A DNA stretch of 64,000 nt from assembly GCF_018408705.1 (NCBI RefSeq), contig NZ_AP023420.1, positions 806,001 through 870,000 on the forward strand, read 5' to 3'. Below the pieces are notes generated by a model that made no database searches, was not told the DNA's origin, and saw only the letters and a list, made by a program, of their open reading frames with translations. Shown in pieces: positions 24,383 to 33,000 of the stretch (positions within the stretch are counted from its first letter, which is position 1; each line of letters opens with the position of its first letter). Both the position numbers and the translations under genes were made by a program. The stretch is from Pusillibacter faecalis (GTDB lineage: Bacteria > Bacillota > Clostridia > Oscillospirales > Oscillospiraceae).

Positions 24383-25246
24383 TTAAAATAGCCGCAGCTG
24401 CTCCCCGGTCTGCGGGTCCTCCATCAGCCAGGACATGGCCTGATTCGCCTCGCAGATCACATCTCGGGCGCGGCACTCAGCCTGAAAGATACGGCTCAGC
24501 TGGGCGGCACGAGGGCTGGGACACTCATAACGGCTGCCGAATTGCCTGACATATTGTTCTTTGACGCCTGGAAAGTGCCGGTCCAACGCCTGATAGAAGT
24601 ACTGTCGGTTTCCATCCCGCAGCGTGACCCCCATCCCGAAATTGATGATGGCTCCCACGCCCGCAGCAAAGCACAGCTCCAACAGCCCCCGAAGATTCTC
24701 TTCCGTGTCGTTCAAAAACGGCAGGATGGGACACAGCCACACACCGGTAAGAAGCCCCGCCTCGCGGCACGCCCGCAGCATCTCAAAGCGCTGCCGGGTC
24801 GTGCATACGTTTGGCTCGATCAAGCGGCATAGGTTCTCATCCAGGGTGGTGAAGGTAGTGCACACCACTACCCTGGCCTTGCGGTGGATACGCCGCAGCA
24901 GCTCCAAATCCCGCAGGAGCAGGTTGGACTTGGTCAGCACCGCCACGCCAAAGCCCTGCCGTTCTATGGCCTCCAGACACCGTCGGGTCACATTCAGCTC
25001 CCTCTCCAAAGGAAGATACGGGTCGCACATGGAGCCAGTACCAACCATGCACCGCCGCCGTTTGCGGCGGAGGGCCTCCTCCAGCAGCTCCGGAGCATTG
25101 ACCTTCACGGCTACGTCCTCAAAGGCGTGGTCCATCTGGTAGCAGGTGCTGCGGGAGTCACAGTAAATGCACCCATGCGTGCATCCCCGGTAGACGTTAA
25201 TACCGCCCCGGGGGGAGAGGATGGACTTGGCCTGAATTTCGTGCAT
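24383..25246 (-). CDS. SPL-family radical SAM protein
   Basis: A 287-residue radical SAM protein with CTHGCIYCDSRST near residue 22-34 (Cys-x3-Cys-x2-Cys binding the 4Fe-4S cluster), the GTGSMCDPYLPLER segment, VAVLTKSNLLLRDLELL, and PILPFLNDTEENL. It belongs to the spore-photoproduct-lyase-like/SplB-type group of uncharacterised proteins, not spore photoproduct lyase itself, which is longer. The reaction is unknown. A start at ATG 25246 follows GGGAGGTGG. Confidence 0.87.
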   Translation of the reverse strand: MHEIQAKSILSPRGGINVYRGCTHGCIYCDSRSTCYQMDHAFEDVAVKVNAPELLEEALRRKRRRCMVGTGSMCDPYLPLERELNVTRRCLEAIERQGFGVAVLTKSNLLLRDLELLRRIHRKARVVVCTTFTTLDENLCRLIEPNVCTTRQRFEMLRACREAGLLTGVWLCPILPFLNDTEENLRGLLELCFAAGVGAIINFGMGVTLRDGNRQYFYQALDRHFPGVKEQYVRQFGSRYECPSPRAAQLSRIFQAECRARDVICEANQAMSWLMEDPQTGEQLRLF

Positions 25247-25307
25247 GGGCCACCTCCCTCTCTCTTGGATATGGCCAGTATATCAAAAAGCGCCGGAAAG
25301 CACAAGA

Positions 25308-25334
25308 AAAAACGCCGCCCTCGTTGGCGGCGCT
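25308..25334 (-). terminator. Terminator after the 67-residue gene
   Basis: On the minus strand CGCCGCC-AACGAG-GGCGGCG followed by TTTTTTC. Confidence 0.8.
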
Positions 25335-25380
25335 GAAATCACAAAAGTCAAAGCCTGCTCGTCCCCTCATGCCAGCAGCT

Positions 25381-25584
25381 TCAGGGCCGCATTCCCCCAA
25401 AACCCGGAGCCTTCATTGATCCCTCATCCTCCTCATCGGATTGGGAGATGACCAGTTCTTCTCCAGTCTGCTGAGCCTCCACCAGAATATCCCGTACATC
25501 CTCGTAGGCACCCAGTTCCAGATACATCAACGCCTCCGTGATTGCGTTAAACAGCGCGAAATAGGGCTTTCGATAGTCCGCCAT
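25381..25584 (-). CDS. Conserved small hypothetical protein
   Basis: A 67-residue protein, MADYRKPYFALFNAITEAL followed by MYLELGAYEDVRDILVEAQQTGEEL, mostly helical with an acidic tail. The pattern (short helix, LFNAITDA, LIxAQQ-ADE) is seen in many short clostridial proteins of unknown function. It is supported by a strong ribosome binding site (AAGGAG, 10 bases), its own -10/-35 promoter on the minus strand and a strong terminator. It lies head to head with the 25678 regulator, so the pair may be regulated together. Confidence 0.72.
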   Translation of the reverse strand: MADYRKPYFALFNAITEALMYLELGAYEDVRDILVEAQQTGEELVISQSDEEDEGSMKAPGFGGMRP

Positions 25585-25620
25585 GGCCGCATCTCCTTTC
25601 TCATAGCCCTCAATAGCATG

Positions 25621-25660
25621 ATTATAATCACTATAATAAAAAATGCAAGGCCCTTATAAT
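25621..25660. promoter_or_regulatory. Divergent promoters of the 67-residue gene and the Xre gene
   Basis: Minus strand: TTGCAT (25648-25643), 16 bp, TATAAT (25626-25621). Plus strand: a TATAAT at 25655-25660 that leads to a very short leader for the gene at 25678. Both promoters lie within 40 bp and are AT-rich. Confidence 0.6.
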
Positions 25661-25677
25661 AACGTTGGGGTGATTTC

Positions 25678-25887
25678 GTGCCAATGACGTTTGAACCGAT
25701 GCGGGCTTATATGAAAAAGCACGGCATCTCCTACTACTATTTGGCCAATCAGGGGCTGGACCCACAGACGCTTCAGCGCATCCGTCACGACCGTACCATT
25801 ACCACCGACACCTTGGGGCGGCTTTGTGAAATCATGCGCTGTCAGCCGCAGGACCTGATCGCCTACCATTTCGAGGAGGATTCCTGA
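25678..25887 (+). CDS. Small Xre/Cro-type helix-turn-helix regulator
   Basis: A 69-residue HTH protein. KKHGISYYYLANQGLDPQTLQRIRHDRTITTDTLGRLCEIMRCQPQDLIAY covers the five helices of a lambda-repressor-like domain, closest to the HTH_26 group. It starts at GTG 25678 (four bases after GGGGTGA) or ATG 25684. No other domain. Divergent to the 67-residue gene. Possible autoregulator or part of a relic phage or toxin-antitoxin locus. Confidence 0.78.
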   Translation: MPMTFEPMRAYMKKHGISYYYLANQGLDPQTLQRIRHDRTITTDTLGRLCEIMRCQPQDLIAYHFEEDS

Positions 25888-25991
25888 TCGCTGTCGAGGA
25901 GTGTCCGCATATCTTCCCGTCTCTAGCGGCGCTCTCATCACTTTTCAAACGCTGTCTCGTCAGACGGCGTTTCATTTTTACGTATATTTTA

Positions 25992-26029
25992 GGACATATC
26001 GTCCATTTTTTCAATAGGACAATATGACC
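25992..26029 (+). promoter_or_regulatory. Two operator-like repeats ahead of the second Xre gene
   Basis: GGAC-ATATC-GTCC at 25992-26004 and GGAC-AATAT-GACC at 26017-26029, 25 bp apart, followed by TATACT. They are probably the autoregulatory sites of the regulator at 26056. Confidence 0.5.
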
Positions 26030-26055
26030 AAAATATACTGCTATCAGGTGATGAG

Positions 26056-26289
26056 ATGAAATTACGGATTCGAGATCTGCGGGAGGATGCAGACATCAAA
26101 CAAAAGACCATGGCGGCCGTGCTTATGTGCGACCAAAGCCTCTATTCCAAGTACGAGCGGGGCGAGCGGCCTTTGCCGCTGGAACTGGCAGGGAAGCTGG
26201 CCGACTATTTCGGCACCAGTGTGGACTACCTCATGGGCCGCACAGACGAACGGACACCCTATCCACCCAGCAAACGCTCCCCATCGTAG
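26056..26289 (+). CDS. Xre family helix-turn-helix regulator
   Basis: A 77-residue HTH protein, KLRIRDLREDADIKQKTMA then SLYSKYERGERPLPLELAGKLADYFGTSVDYLMGRTD. This is the common short Xre regulator of Clostridia with the terminal PYP-SKR tail. Two operator-like repeats precede it. A decayed copy with the same tail lies 70 bp downstream on the other strand. Confidence 0.82.
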   Translation: MKLRIRDLREDADIKQKTMAAVLMCDQSLYSKYERGERPLPLELAGKLADYFGTSVDYLMGRTDERTPYPPSKRSPS

Positions 26290-26356
26290 AACCAAGCAGA
26301 GCATAAAACCACCGGGTATGCAAACTACCTGATCTGCAGCGCCAGCCTTCCCTGCA

Positions 26357-26607
26357 TCACTTCCAGCCCGGCTGCCTAGACGATGCTTTTCGCTTACTTG
26401 TGGGATATGGAATTTTTTCATCGGTACGTTCCACAAGGTAGCCCATGCTGGTACCAAAATAATCAGCTCGGTAACTCCGTGTTTCCATGGATATTGGGGA
26501 TTTTCCGCTCTCATATCTCCAACAGGCCGGGACCTCCCTGAATTCCACGATTTCTGTTTGTCCCGTGATCTTCTCGCATATCGCGAAGGTCAGATACTCC
26601 GCATCAT
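26357..26607 (-). pseudogene. Decayed Xre regulator copy
   Basis: Read on the minus strand, the ATG at about 26604-26607 is followed by DLRDMREDHG in one frame, and 26513-26357 encodes RYESGKSPIS...YRADYFGTSMGYLVERTDEKIPYPTSKRK in another, closely matching the intact neighbour (KYERGERPLP, YFGTSVDYLMGRTDERTPYP). The N-terminal and C-terminal halves are joined only through frameshifts. So this is a broken paralogue of the 26056 regulator in inverted orientation. No gene function is expected. The rest of 26290-26356 and 26608-26708 shows nothing. Confidence 0.6.
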
Positions 26608-26708
26608 ATCATATTTTTGAGTACCAGATCGTATTTTACACGAATCCCATGTGAAACGCGCGAAAAACTCTGCTCATTATTGGAAGGCGACTGCTTTTAC
26701 AAAATCAT

Positions 26709-26733
26709 AACGCCCGGCCTCAGGCCGGGCGTT
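26709..26733 (-). terminator. Terminator of greA
   Basis: AACGCCCGGCCT/AGGCCGGGCGTT, directly after the greA stop. Confidence 0.8.
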
Positions 26734-26738
26734 TCTCT

Positions 26739-27236
26739 TTAATAAGAGCTAATTTCCAAGGATGCGTCATCCTCTCCCTTCTCAATCCCACGGATCTCCA
26801 CAAAATACTTGCTGCCAGCTTCGATCGCCACCCGGTCTCCTACCTTGTGGCCCAGCAGGGCCTTCCCCACCGGGGACTCCTTGCTGATCAAACCCTTCAA
26901 GGCGTCCTGGCGGAGCGTGGTAACAATTCGAATGGTCATCTCCTGCTTGGTCAGCTCGTGAAAAATCGTCACCTTATCAAACAGGCCCACCGCGTCCGCT
27001 GTGTCCTTGACCGAAATCACTTTGGCAGTGCGAATCATCCGCTCTAGATAACGGATGCGGCTGTCATTACGGTTTTTGGCCTGCTTTGCGCATTTATATT
27101 CATAGTTTTCGCTCAAATCGCCAAAGGCCCGGGTGGTCTGGACCTCTTCAATCAATTGGGGCCGTAAAACCCGGGTCCGATAGTCGATCTCCTCCCGCAT
27201 TTTTTGAAGATCGACCTCCGTCAGCTCATCATACAT
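26739..27236 (-). CDS. greA: Transcription elongation factor GreA/GreB family
   Basis: A 165-residue protein with an N-terminal coiled-coil (DELTEVDLQKMREEIDYRTRVLRPQLIEEVQTTRAFGDLSENYEY) carrying the acidic tip D-LSENYEY that enters the RNA polymerase channel to cleave backtracked RNA, and a C-terminal FKBP-like domain (SPVGKALLGHKVGDRVAIEAG). Slightly diverged from GreA. Start ATG 27236 has GAGGTG upstream; a GTG nine bases earlier overlaps it. Monocistronic. Confidence 0.9.
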   Translation of the reverse strand: MYDELTEVDLQKMREEIDYRTRVLRPQLIEEVQTTRAFGDLSENYEYKCAKQAKNRNDSRIRYLERMIRTAKVISVKDTADAVGLFDKVTIFHELTKQEMTIRIVTTLRQDALKGLISKESPVGKALLGHKVGDRVAIEAGSKYFVEIRGIEKGEDDASLEISSY

Positions 27237-27304
27237 GGCAATCACCTCGTAACATAGGATAGCACATTCTGGCGTTTCCCGCCAGGTCTGGGAGACATTG
27301 CAGC

Positions 27305-27333
27305 TTGCAAAATAGTTACAAATCGGTTACAAT
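27305..27333 (+). promoter_or_regulatory. Promoter of the LysM-CAP gene
   Basis: TTGCAA, 17 bp, TACAAT. It starts transcription near 27340, which excludes every start codon upstream of that point. Confidence 0.7.
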
Positions 27334-27388
27334 TTCTTCATTCCTATCCGGAAAACAACACATTTCATGCATTTCAGGAGGAATCACC

Positions 27389-28000
27389 ACGAGAAAAATA
27401 CAAATATTTTTTATAGCCGCTGCCTTGGCTGGAACTTTGCTGACCATGCCCGCCCAGGCTGCGGGGCTGACCCACACTGTGACCAAAGGAGACACCATGT
27501 GGAAGCTGGCTGTCCGGTATCAGGCGGGCACCAGTGAAATCATTCAGGCAAATCCTCAGGTATCAAACCCAGATCTGATCTACCCTGGGCAGGTGTTGAA
27601 TATCCCGCAGATCAGTCAAAGCGTTCTCAGCTATGAGAGCGAGGTCATCCGCCTGGTAAATGAAGTCCGGCGTGAAAACGGTCTGAAGGCGCTCACCGCC
27701 AACTGGGAGCTGAGCCGGGTGGCCCGGTATAAGTCTCAGGATATGCTCAATAAGGGATATTTCTCCCATACGAGTCCCACCTATGGCACCCCCTTCCAGA
27801 TGATCAAGGCCTTTGGCCTGTCCTTCCGAACCGCTGGGGAAAATATTGCCAGGGGCTATCCCACCCCGCAGGCAGTGGTGAACGGCTGGATGAACTCCAG
27901 CGGGCACCGGGCCAACATTTTGAATGCATCCTATACCCAGATCGGTGTGGGGTATGTAGCCCAGGGCAATTACTGGACCCAGATGTTTATTGGATCATAG
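27389..28000 (+). CDS. Secreted LysM plus CAP domain protein with apparent ACG start
   Basis: A 203-residue secreted protein. Signal peptide TRKIQIFFIAAALAGTLLTMPAQA, then a LysM domain (HTVTKGDTMWKLAVRYQAG to YPGQVLNIP), which binds peptidoglycan, then a CAP/YkwD domain with INLVNEVRRENGLKAL, HTSPTYGTPFQM, TAGENIARG and SSGHRANILNA, including the family His and Glu residues. The spore coat protein SafA and YkwD of Bacillus have similar parts. AGGAGG at 27376 is seven bases from ACG 27389, exactly where an ATG is expected, and no ATG, GTG or TTG lies in frame between the promoter and the signal peptide. So ACG may be the start, or the gene may be lost. Confidence 0.75.
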   Translation, partial: TRKIQIFFIAAALAGTLLTMPAQAAGLTHTVTKGDTMWKLAVRYQAGTSEIIQANPQVSNPDLIYPGQVLNIPQISQSVLSYESEVIRLVNEVRRENGLKALTANWELSRVARYKSQDMLNKGYFSHTSPTYGTPFQMIKAFGLSFRTAGENIARGYPTPQAVVNGWMNSSGHRANILNASYTQIGVGYVAQGNYWTQMFIGS

Positions 28001-28228
28001 TCGGCCCTTTTCCGGGTCTGTTCCGCATTGGGTAATCCATAAAACAGGCGACACGCAAAATGGCGTTCCTGCCCCTTTTTCAGCGGCGTTGTCCCGCTCG
28101 CTCGCACAGCAGGGGTCCCCGCAGAACCAGAACTTTGTAGGGGGAGGAGCGGCGGAGTAATCGCGCTTTGCTCCCGGCGAGGTCATGGCGTGGTATCTTA
28201 TTCAGACGGTCATTCACTTATCAACGCA

Positions 28229-28353
28229 TAAAAAGAAGGCGTTACATAGGCGCACCGACTCCGGCGGGAATTCTCCTTCCGCTGGGGTTCTTGTAGTCGT
28301 CTATGTAACGGCTGAATAGTCACAGGCCATATTCTGTTTGCCTGTTATATAGC
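28229..28353 (-). ncRNA. Candidate small RNA with its own promoter and terminator
   Basis: On the minus strand TTGACA (28387-28382), 16 bp, TAAATT precedes about 125 nt that end in a hairpin and T-rich tail. The closing stem is CTATGTAACG/CGTTACATAG with an inner G-C extension, and a small CAGG/CCTG hairpin lies near the 5' end. It has no reading frame worth the name. I do not recognise a family; 6S, SRP, and c-di-GMP consensus elements did not match. It could also be a riboswitch-like leader whose gene is lost. The rest of 28001-28477 holds a hairpin at 28397-28430 and nothing else I recognise. Confidence 0.45.
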
Positions 28354-28396
28354 AGCTCCAATTTACCATACACAAAGCGCCTGTCAACAGGGGACT

Positions 28397-28430
28397 GGCG
28401 GGGGCATCCTGGAAAATAGACACCCCCGCC
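28397..28430 (-). terminator. Hairpin after the SLH gene
   Basis: GGCGGGGG and CCCCCGCC arms around an 18-base loop, about 50 bases after the stop. There is no clear T tract, so termination is uncertain. Confidence 0.45.
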
Positions 28431-28477
28431 ATGTTTTAACTGTTAAAGGTTTTACTTTTGTCTGCGCTTCCTGCCGC

Positions 28478-29980
28478 TTATTCGTACTTCCCCCAGTCTG
28501 GATTGTCGGGCAGTGTGCGCCAAAGCTCATAGCCGCCGGCATCCCGCTCAAAGGTGTGGGAGTTGGTCGCCTCCTGCACGGCCTCGTAGTACCATTTAGA
28601 GGGAGGATTGTCAGAGAAGGTTTTCATACCATCCAGGAAGCTGTCCTCATGGAGGCAGTCACGGCCCAGCATCCGGTTGATGATGGTGATGGCCTCAGCT
28701 CGGGTAATGAGCTTTTCCGGCCGGAAGGAGCCGTCCGCGTAGCCCTGCACCCAGCCGAGCGCCGCCGCGCGCTTGATCTCGCGCTCCGCCCAGTGGCCTC
28801 CGGTGTCGGAGAAGGAAATCCCGCTGGTGTCCACCGCGCCGTCGTCAAACCGCGCCGCGATAGCGGCGAACTGCGCGCGGGTGATGGGTCTCTCGCCGCC
28901 GAAGGTACCGTCGGACAGACCCTTGATAATCCCAGCGCCGGAGAGGGTGGAGACGGCCGTATTGTACCAGATGCCGTCCGACACGTCGGAGTAGAGATTA
29001 CTCTCGCTCAGAATCTGCTGGCGGTAGTCGTCGGTCAGCAGGCGGAAGAAGATCACCGCGATTTCCGAGCGCCGGATCTGGTTCTCCGGCCTGACGGTGC
29101 CATCCGCGTAGCCCTGGACATAGGACATGTGGTCCACGGTGTTCAGCTTGTCGGACACACTGGGTTCCTCCGGCGTGGGTGTGGGTGTAGGCGTTGGCGT
29201 TGGCTTGGTTGTACCTCCTCCACCATTTCCGCCGCTTCCGGTGGTGCCGCCGTTATTGCCGCCGCTGCTCCACAGGGCGGTCAGGGTGACGTTCTCCTGC
29301 AGCTCGGCCTTCAGGCTGTAGCCGCCGTCGGCGTTAGTTAAATACCTGCTGGTAACGTCATTGCCATTGGCGTCGGTCACTCTCCAGCCGGTGAAGGTAC
29401 GGCCGCTGGAGCCGGTGGGATTTGTGAGGGGGGTATCCTGGCTCCAGGTATGGTTGACGCTCCAGCCGCCGGTCAGCTCTGTGTAATTCCCGCCCGGACT
29501 GCTGGCATACTTGCCGCCGTCCAGATTGATGGAGGCTATGTAGGTCTTGGGGATCAGCGTAATTTTCATGGTGCCGGTGGGCTGCTGCGTCTCGGTATTG
29601 TAATATACCTCGTCGGCACGTTCAATCGTGTAGGGAAGTGACTCGTCAACCTCCAAGTCCAATTTCTCGGTGATCAGGCTGTTGCCAGCCTCGTTATAAA
29701 TGCCCACTTTGCCCAGGCCCAGTTGGTAACGGGACAGCGTGCCGTGGGTGTGCACTTTCCACACAGACTGCGTTCCGGAATAAATGCCGCTACCGATACT
29801 GTCATCAAGTTCGCTAATGGACTTGCCATCTTTCATCTGTTTGATGATGGTGTAGGAGGGCACACCGCCTGTCGGATTGAAGCCGATATAGGCCCGCTCC
29901 AACCCCAGATCACTGCGGAAAGCGCTGCCGATCTTACTAACGTCAATCTGGTAGTCCAGATCAACACTCTCGGGCTTCAT
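28478..29980 (-). CDS. C-terminal half of the split SLH surface protein
   Basis: A 500-codon frame that lacks a signal peptide and a ribosome binding site. It is in the same frame as the 1014-codon frame upstream, separated only by TAA 30007-30005 and eight codons. It contains a beta-rich module, a bacterial Ig/InlB-type B-repeat (SINLDGGKYASSP... FTGWRVTDANG ... TLTALWSSGG), a Gly-rich then Thr-Pro repeat linker (TPTPTPTPTPEEP), and three SLH domains (SYVQGYADGTVRPEN, IIKGLSDGTFGGERP, WVQGYADGSFRPEKL) that anchor proteins to secondary cell wall polymers. It probably cannot be made alone. Confidence 0.8.
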   Translation of the reverse strand: MKPESVDLDYQIDVSKIGSAFRSDLGLERAYIGFNPTGGVPSYTIIKQMKDGKSISELDDSIGSGIYSGTQSVWKVHTHGTLSRYQLGLGKVGIYNEAGNSLITEKLDLEVDESLPYTIERADEVYYNTETQQPTGTMKITLIPKTYIASINLDGGKYASSPGGNYTELTGGWSVNHTWSQDTPLTNPTGSSGRTFTGWRVTDANGNDVTSRYLTNADGGYSLKAELQENVTLTALWSSGGNNGGTTGSGGNGGGGTTKPTPTPTPTPTPEEPSVSDKLNTVDHMSYVQGYADGTVRPENQIRRSEIAVIFFRLLTDDYRQQILSESNLYSDVSDGIWYNTAVSTLSGAGIIKGLSDGTFGGERPITRAQFAAIAARFDDGAVDTSGISFSDTGGHWAEREIKRAAALGWVQGYADGSFRPEKLITRAEAITIINRMLGRDCLHEDSFLDGMKTFSDNPPSKWYYEAVQEATNSHTFERDAGGYELWRTLPDNPDWGKYE

Positions 29981-30004
29981 GTCCGGCAGGTTAATATTAA
30001 TCTC

Positions 30005-33000
30005 TTAGTTGCTGCCCCCAGTGACGGGTGCGACAACGCCCTCATCAATGCCTCCATCAGATGTATATTTCGGGTCAGAATCATAGTTCTGGGCGACGAC
30101 GCGCACCCGGTACTCATAGGGCGACAGCGGGGACGCCGACGGCATGTTTTCAAACTTGTAGTTTCCTCTGTTGGTGGCAACGCTGACATCCCCCACCGTT
30201 GCTGAGCCCTCAGTAGTGAGCTCAACAGGGGTAGTGACGCAGGTCTCCCAGCCGTCCTCTGAATCCCTATCCGGCTGGTCGGCAAGGTAAACCCTGCGCT
30301 GGAGCAGGACCGTAGCCGTTTTTAGCCAATCGCTCGGATCGGCCTGAGCGCCGTTGTACAAATGGGTGGCCGTGACGGTGCCGTTGAAGCTCACAGGCTT
30401 GGCCCACTTTGCGTAGAGGGTCAGTTGATCGTTATTATCTTTATCATACAGCATCGTCCCCTCTGCGGGGGCCTCTTGTGTGCAACTCGTATCGGTATAC
30501 CAGCCCTGGAAAACATACCCCTCTTTGATCTGGTCGCTGCCGGGAATCAGATTCTTCTGGTCGGGCATGAAGTACGCCGTCTGATCCTCCATGGAGGCGT
30601 TATTCCTCCCGCCGCCATTGAGGTCAAACTTGATGGTTGTGGGCTTGCCCTGAAGCGTGGCGATCAGCTTGGCGGATTGCTGCGTTCCATCCGTTGCGTC
30701 TTCGTCATACTGTGTAATGCCGGTGGACGAGACCTTTATGGTGCTCTCCGCGTCCACAATGGAAACAGGAGTGTCATTCCCCGCCACGATAGAATAGGTG
30801 ACTCCATCCTCGTCTTTCAGCCGGTAGCCCTGGATCTCCAGGCCATACCAGTAAGGGCTGTTATTGTTGCTAGTGTCGAATTTCCAGACCGGATATGTGC
30901 TGTTGAGCGTGATATAGCCGTCGCTATCGGGATACAGACCTCTAGGGACCGTCAATGTAACGCCGGCCGTCTTATGCTGGATGATGACCTCGCCCTTTGC
31001 TCCATCCCAGTAGGTGATCTTCAAATCCACGGCGTCCAGCGTGCCCTGGAGCTCCTCCGGCACTTTCACTCCGAACGCCAAATCAAAGCATATGGGTGCA
31101 AAATCAAGGGTGGCATCAAATCCGCAGTCAATGTCCTCAGGGAGAGTTTGCATACTCTCCACCGTTGCACTGTAATTGGGTTTGGCACCAAGGGTCACGC
31201 TGTAGGTGTATTCCTGGCCCTGCGGGTTCTCCGCGGGCAGCCCTATAAACGCAAGGTCCGTATATTCGGTGTAATCAGGCTCATCGGAATTCTCAGCGTC
31301 CATCACGATCTCGCCGCTGCTGCAATACTTGCGGGCAACCTCCTCATAACGGGTGGTTCCATTGTCGTTCCAGCTCCGCCAGAGAATCACGGTCGCGTCG
31401 TTATTTTGTGCGTAGTTTATGTCGTGTCCCGCCTCACTTCCGACCTGGAGGTTATCCGGGGCCTGATAGTTGATCCTCACATCGACCTTGATTTTAAGCG
31501 CGTTGACAGTCCGTGCCTCCAATACAATCGGCTGCTGGATATTGGCGATCACATGGTCGCCGGGCTGATAGGTTTTTCCAGCGTCAACGTCCTCCTGCTT
31601 GCCCGTTGTAATTTTCCATTCGGAAAAGGCCGTATCCTCAGGGAGAAGGTCGTTATCCGGCGCGGCGGGCGCGAGAACCATGGAGCCCGCCAGATAGGGG
31701 ATCTTTCCGACCTCCTCATCCCCCACCTTTGTCGTCACGCTGAAAAAAGAGAGAAAGTTGTGGTTGACCCCTCCTGACACGTCATTGGCAATAACGATGG
31801 GCGAAGTGCTGAGGATGTTGCCCCTCTCGTCACAGAGGTTGTAAGTGCCCTGATAGGCATAGCCTACATACATATCTTCGTGCCCGTCGGGATTGTATGT
31901 AAGCGGAACCGCAGCGCCGCCGTCAACCGGCTTCAACGTTAGGCTCTTGGGAAGGCCGCTTCCGTCCAGCTTGTTGATGTCGGTCAGGGTGGTAGGCTCC
32001 CAATCCAGCAATGTCGTTACAGAAACGCGGGTCAGCGGCTTTGTCGTGGCGGGGACGTAGGCGTACGCCGTCTTGCCCTCGCCGTAGGGCGCGCTGACGA
32101 TAATCTGATAGGAGGTGTTGGACTCGAGGCCGGTAAAGGTAATCTCTGCATTATCGTGTGAGGCCTCATACGACTGGCCGCCGATGGTGTAGGTATAGCC
32201 CTGCTTTGTGTTTCCCAGGGTGATCTCGCTGGCTGTGGAGGTCCAAGTGGGCTTTTCAAATACATAGACAGCCACTTCGGCGTCTGTCGTCTGCCCCGCG
32301 TGGAAGGCACAGTTTGAGGTTTTTGACACATTCAGCGTAATCGTTGCCTTGCCAGCAGATACGCCGGTGATTTCATAGTCGGTGACGTACTTCCCGCCGG
32401 ATTGGACTCGCCGTTGAGTGGCACTAATATATGTATCTGCCTCCCCACCAAGCGTCGCACTCGTTACGCTGCTGTTGGCGCAGGTGATATGGGTGACGCC
32501 CATCTGACCGAACAGGTCGCGGGCCATCACTGATTCGCCCATAAACAGGCCGATGGCATCGGCCTTCAAATCCAGTCCAAGGTCGCCGTTGATAAAGCCG
32601 TCGTAGGTGGCTTGGCCCAAAAGCTGATTTCCATTGTAAACCTCGACCTTAATAGAGCTGTTCTGTGTGCGGTAATTGTTTTGATAAGAGGACAAGGACG
32701 CATACATAAAGCCCACGCCCGACATGGTCTGGCCCGAGGTGCAGCGGCGCTCAGTGGCGGTGACCATATTCTGGGCGTTAAACATATACAGGTACTGTGT
32801 GCCGCCTCCTTGAGATGAGTAGGCTTCGTTGTACCATTTGTAGGTCAGCTTAGTCGCGTCGCCGCTGTAACCCTCCACCTTTGCCACCAGCAGCTCGCTG
32901 TCCCGCAGGCCAGTTTCCTCGCCGTCGGCAAAGCTGACGATCTTGACGGTGGTATTGGAGTCATTATTCGCCGCCAGGCTCGGGACCGGCAGCAGACTCA

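Noticed and set aside
29160..29220. CRISPR-like or microsatellite repeat near the SLH gene
   Set aside because: It is the Thr-Pro repeat linker of the surface protein. No spaced repeat array was found anywhere in the window.
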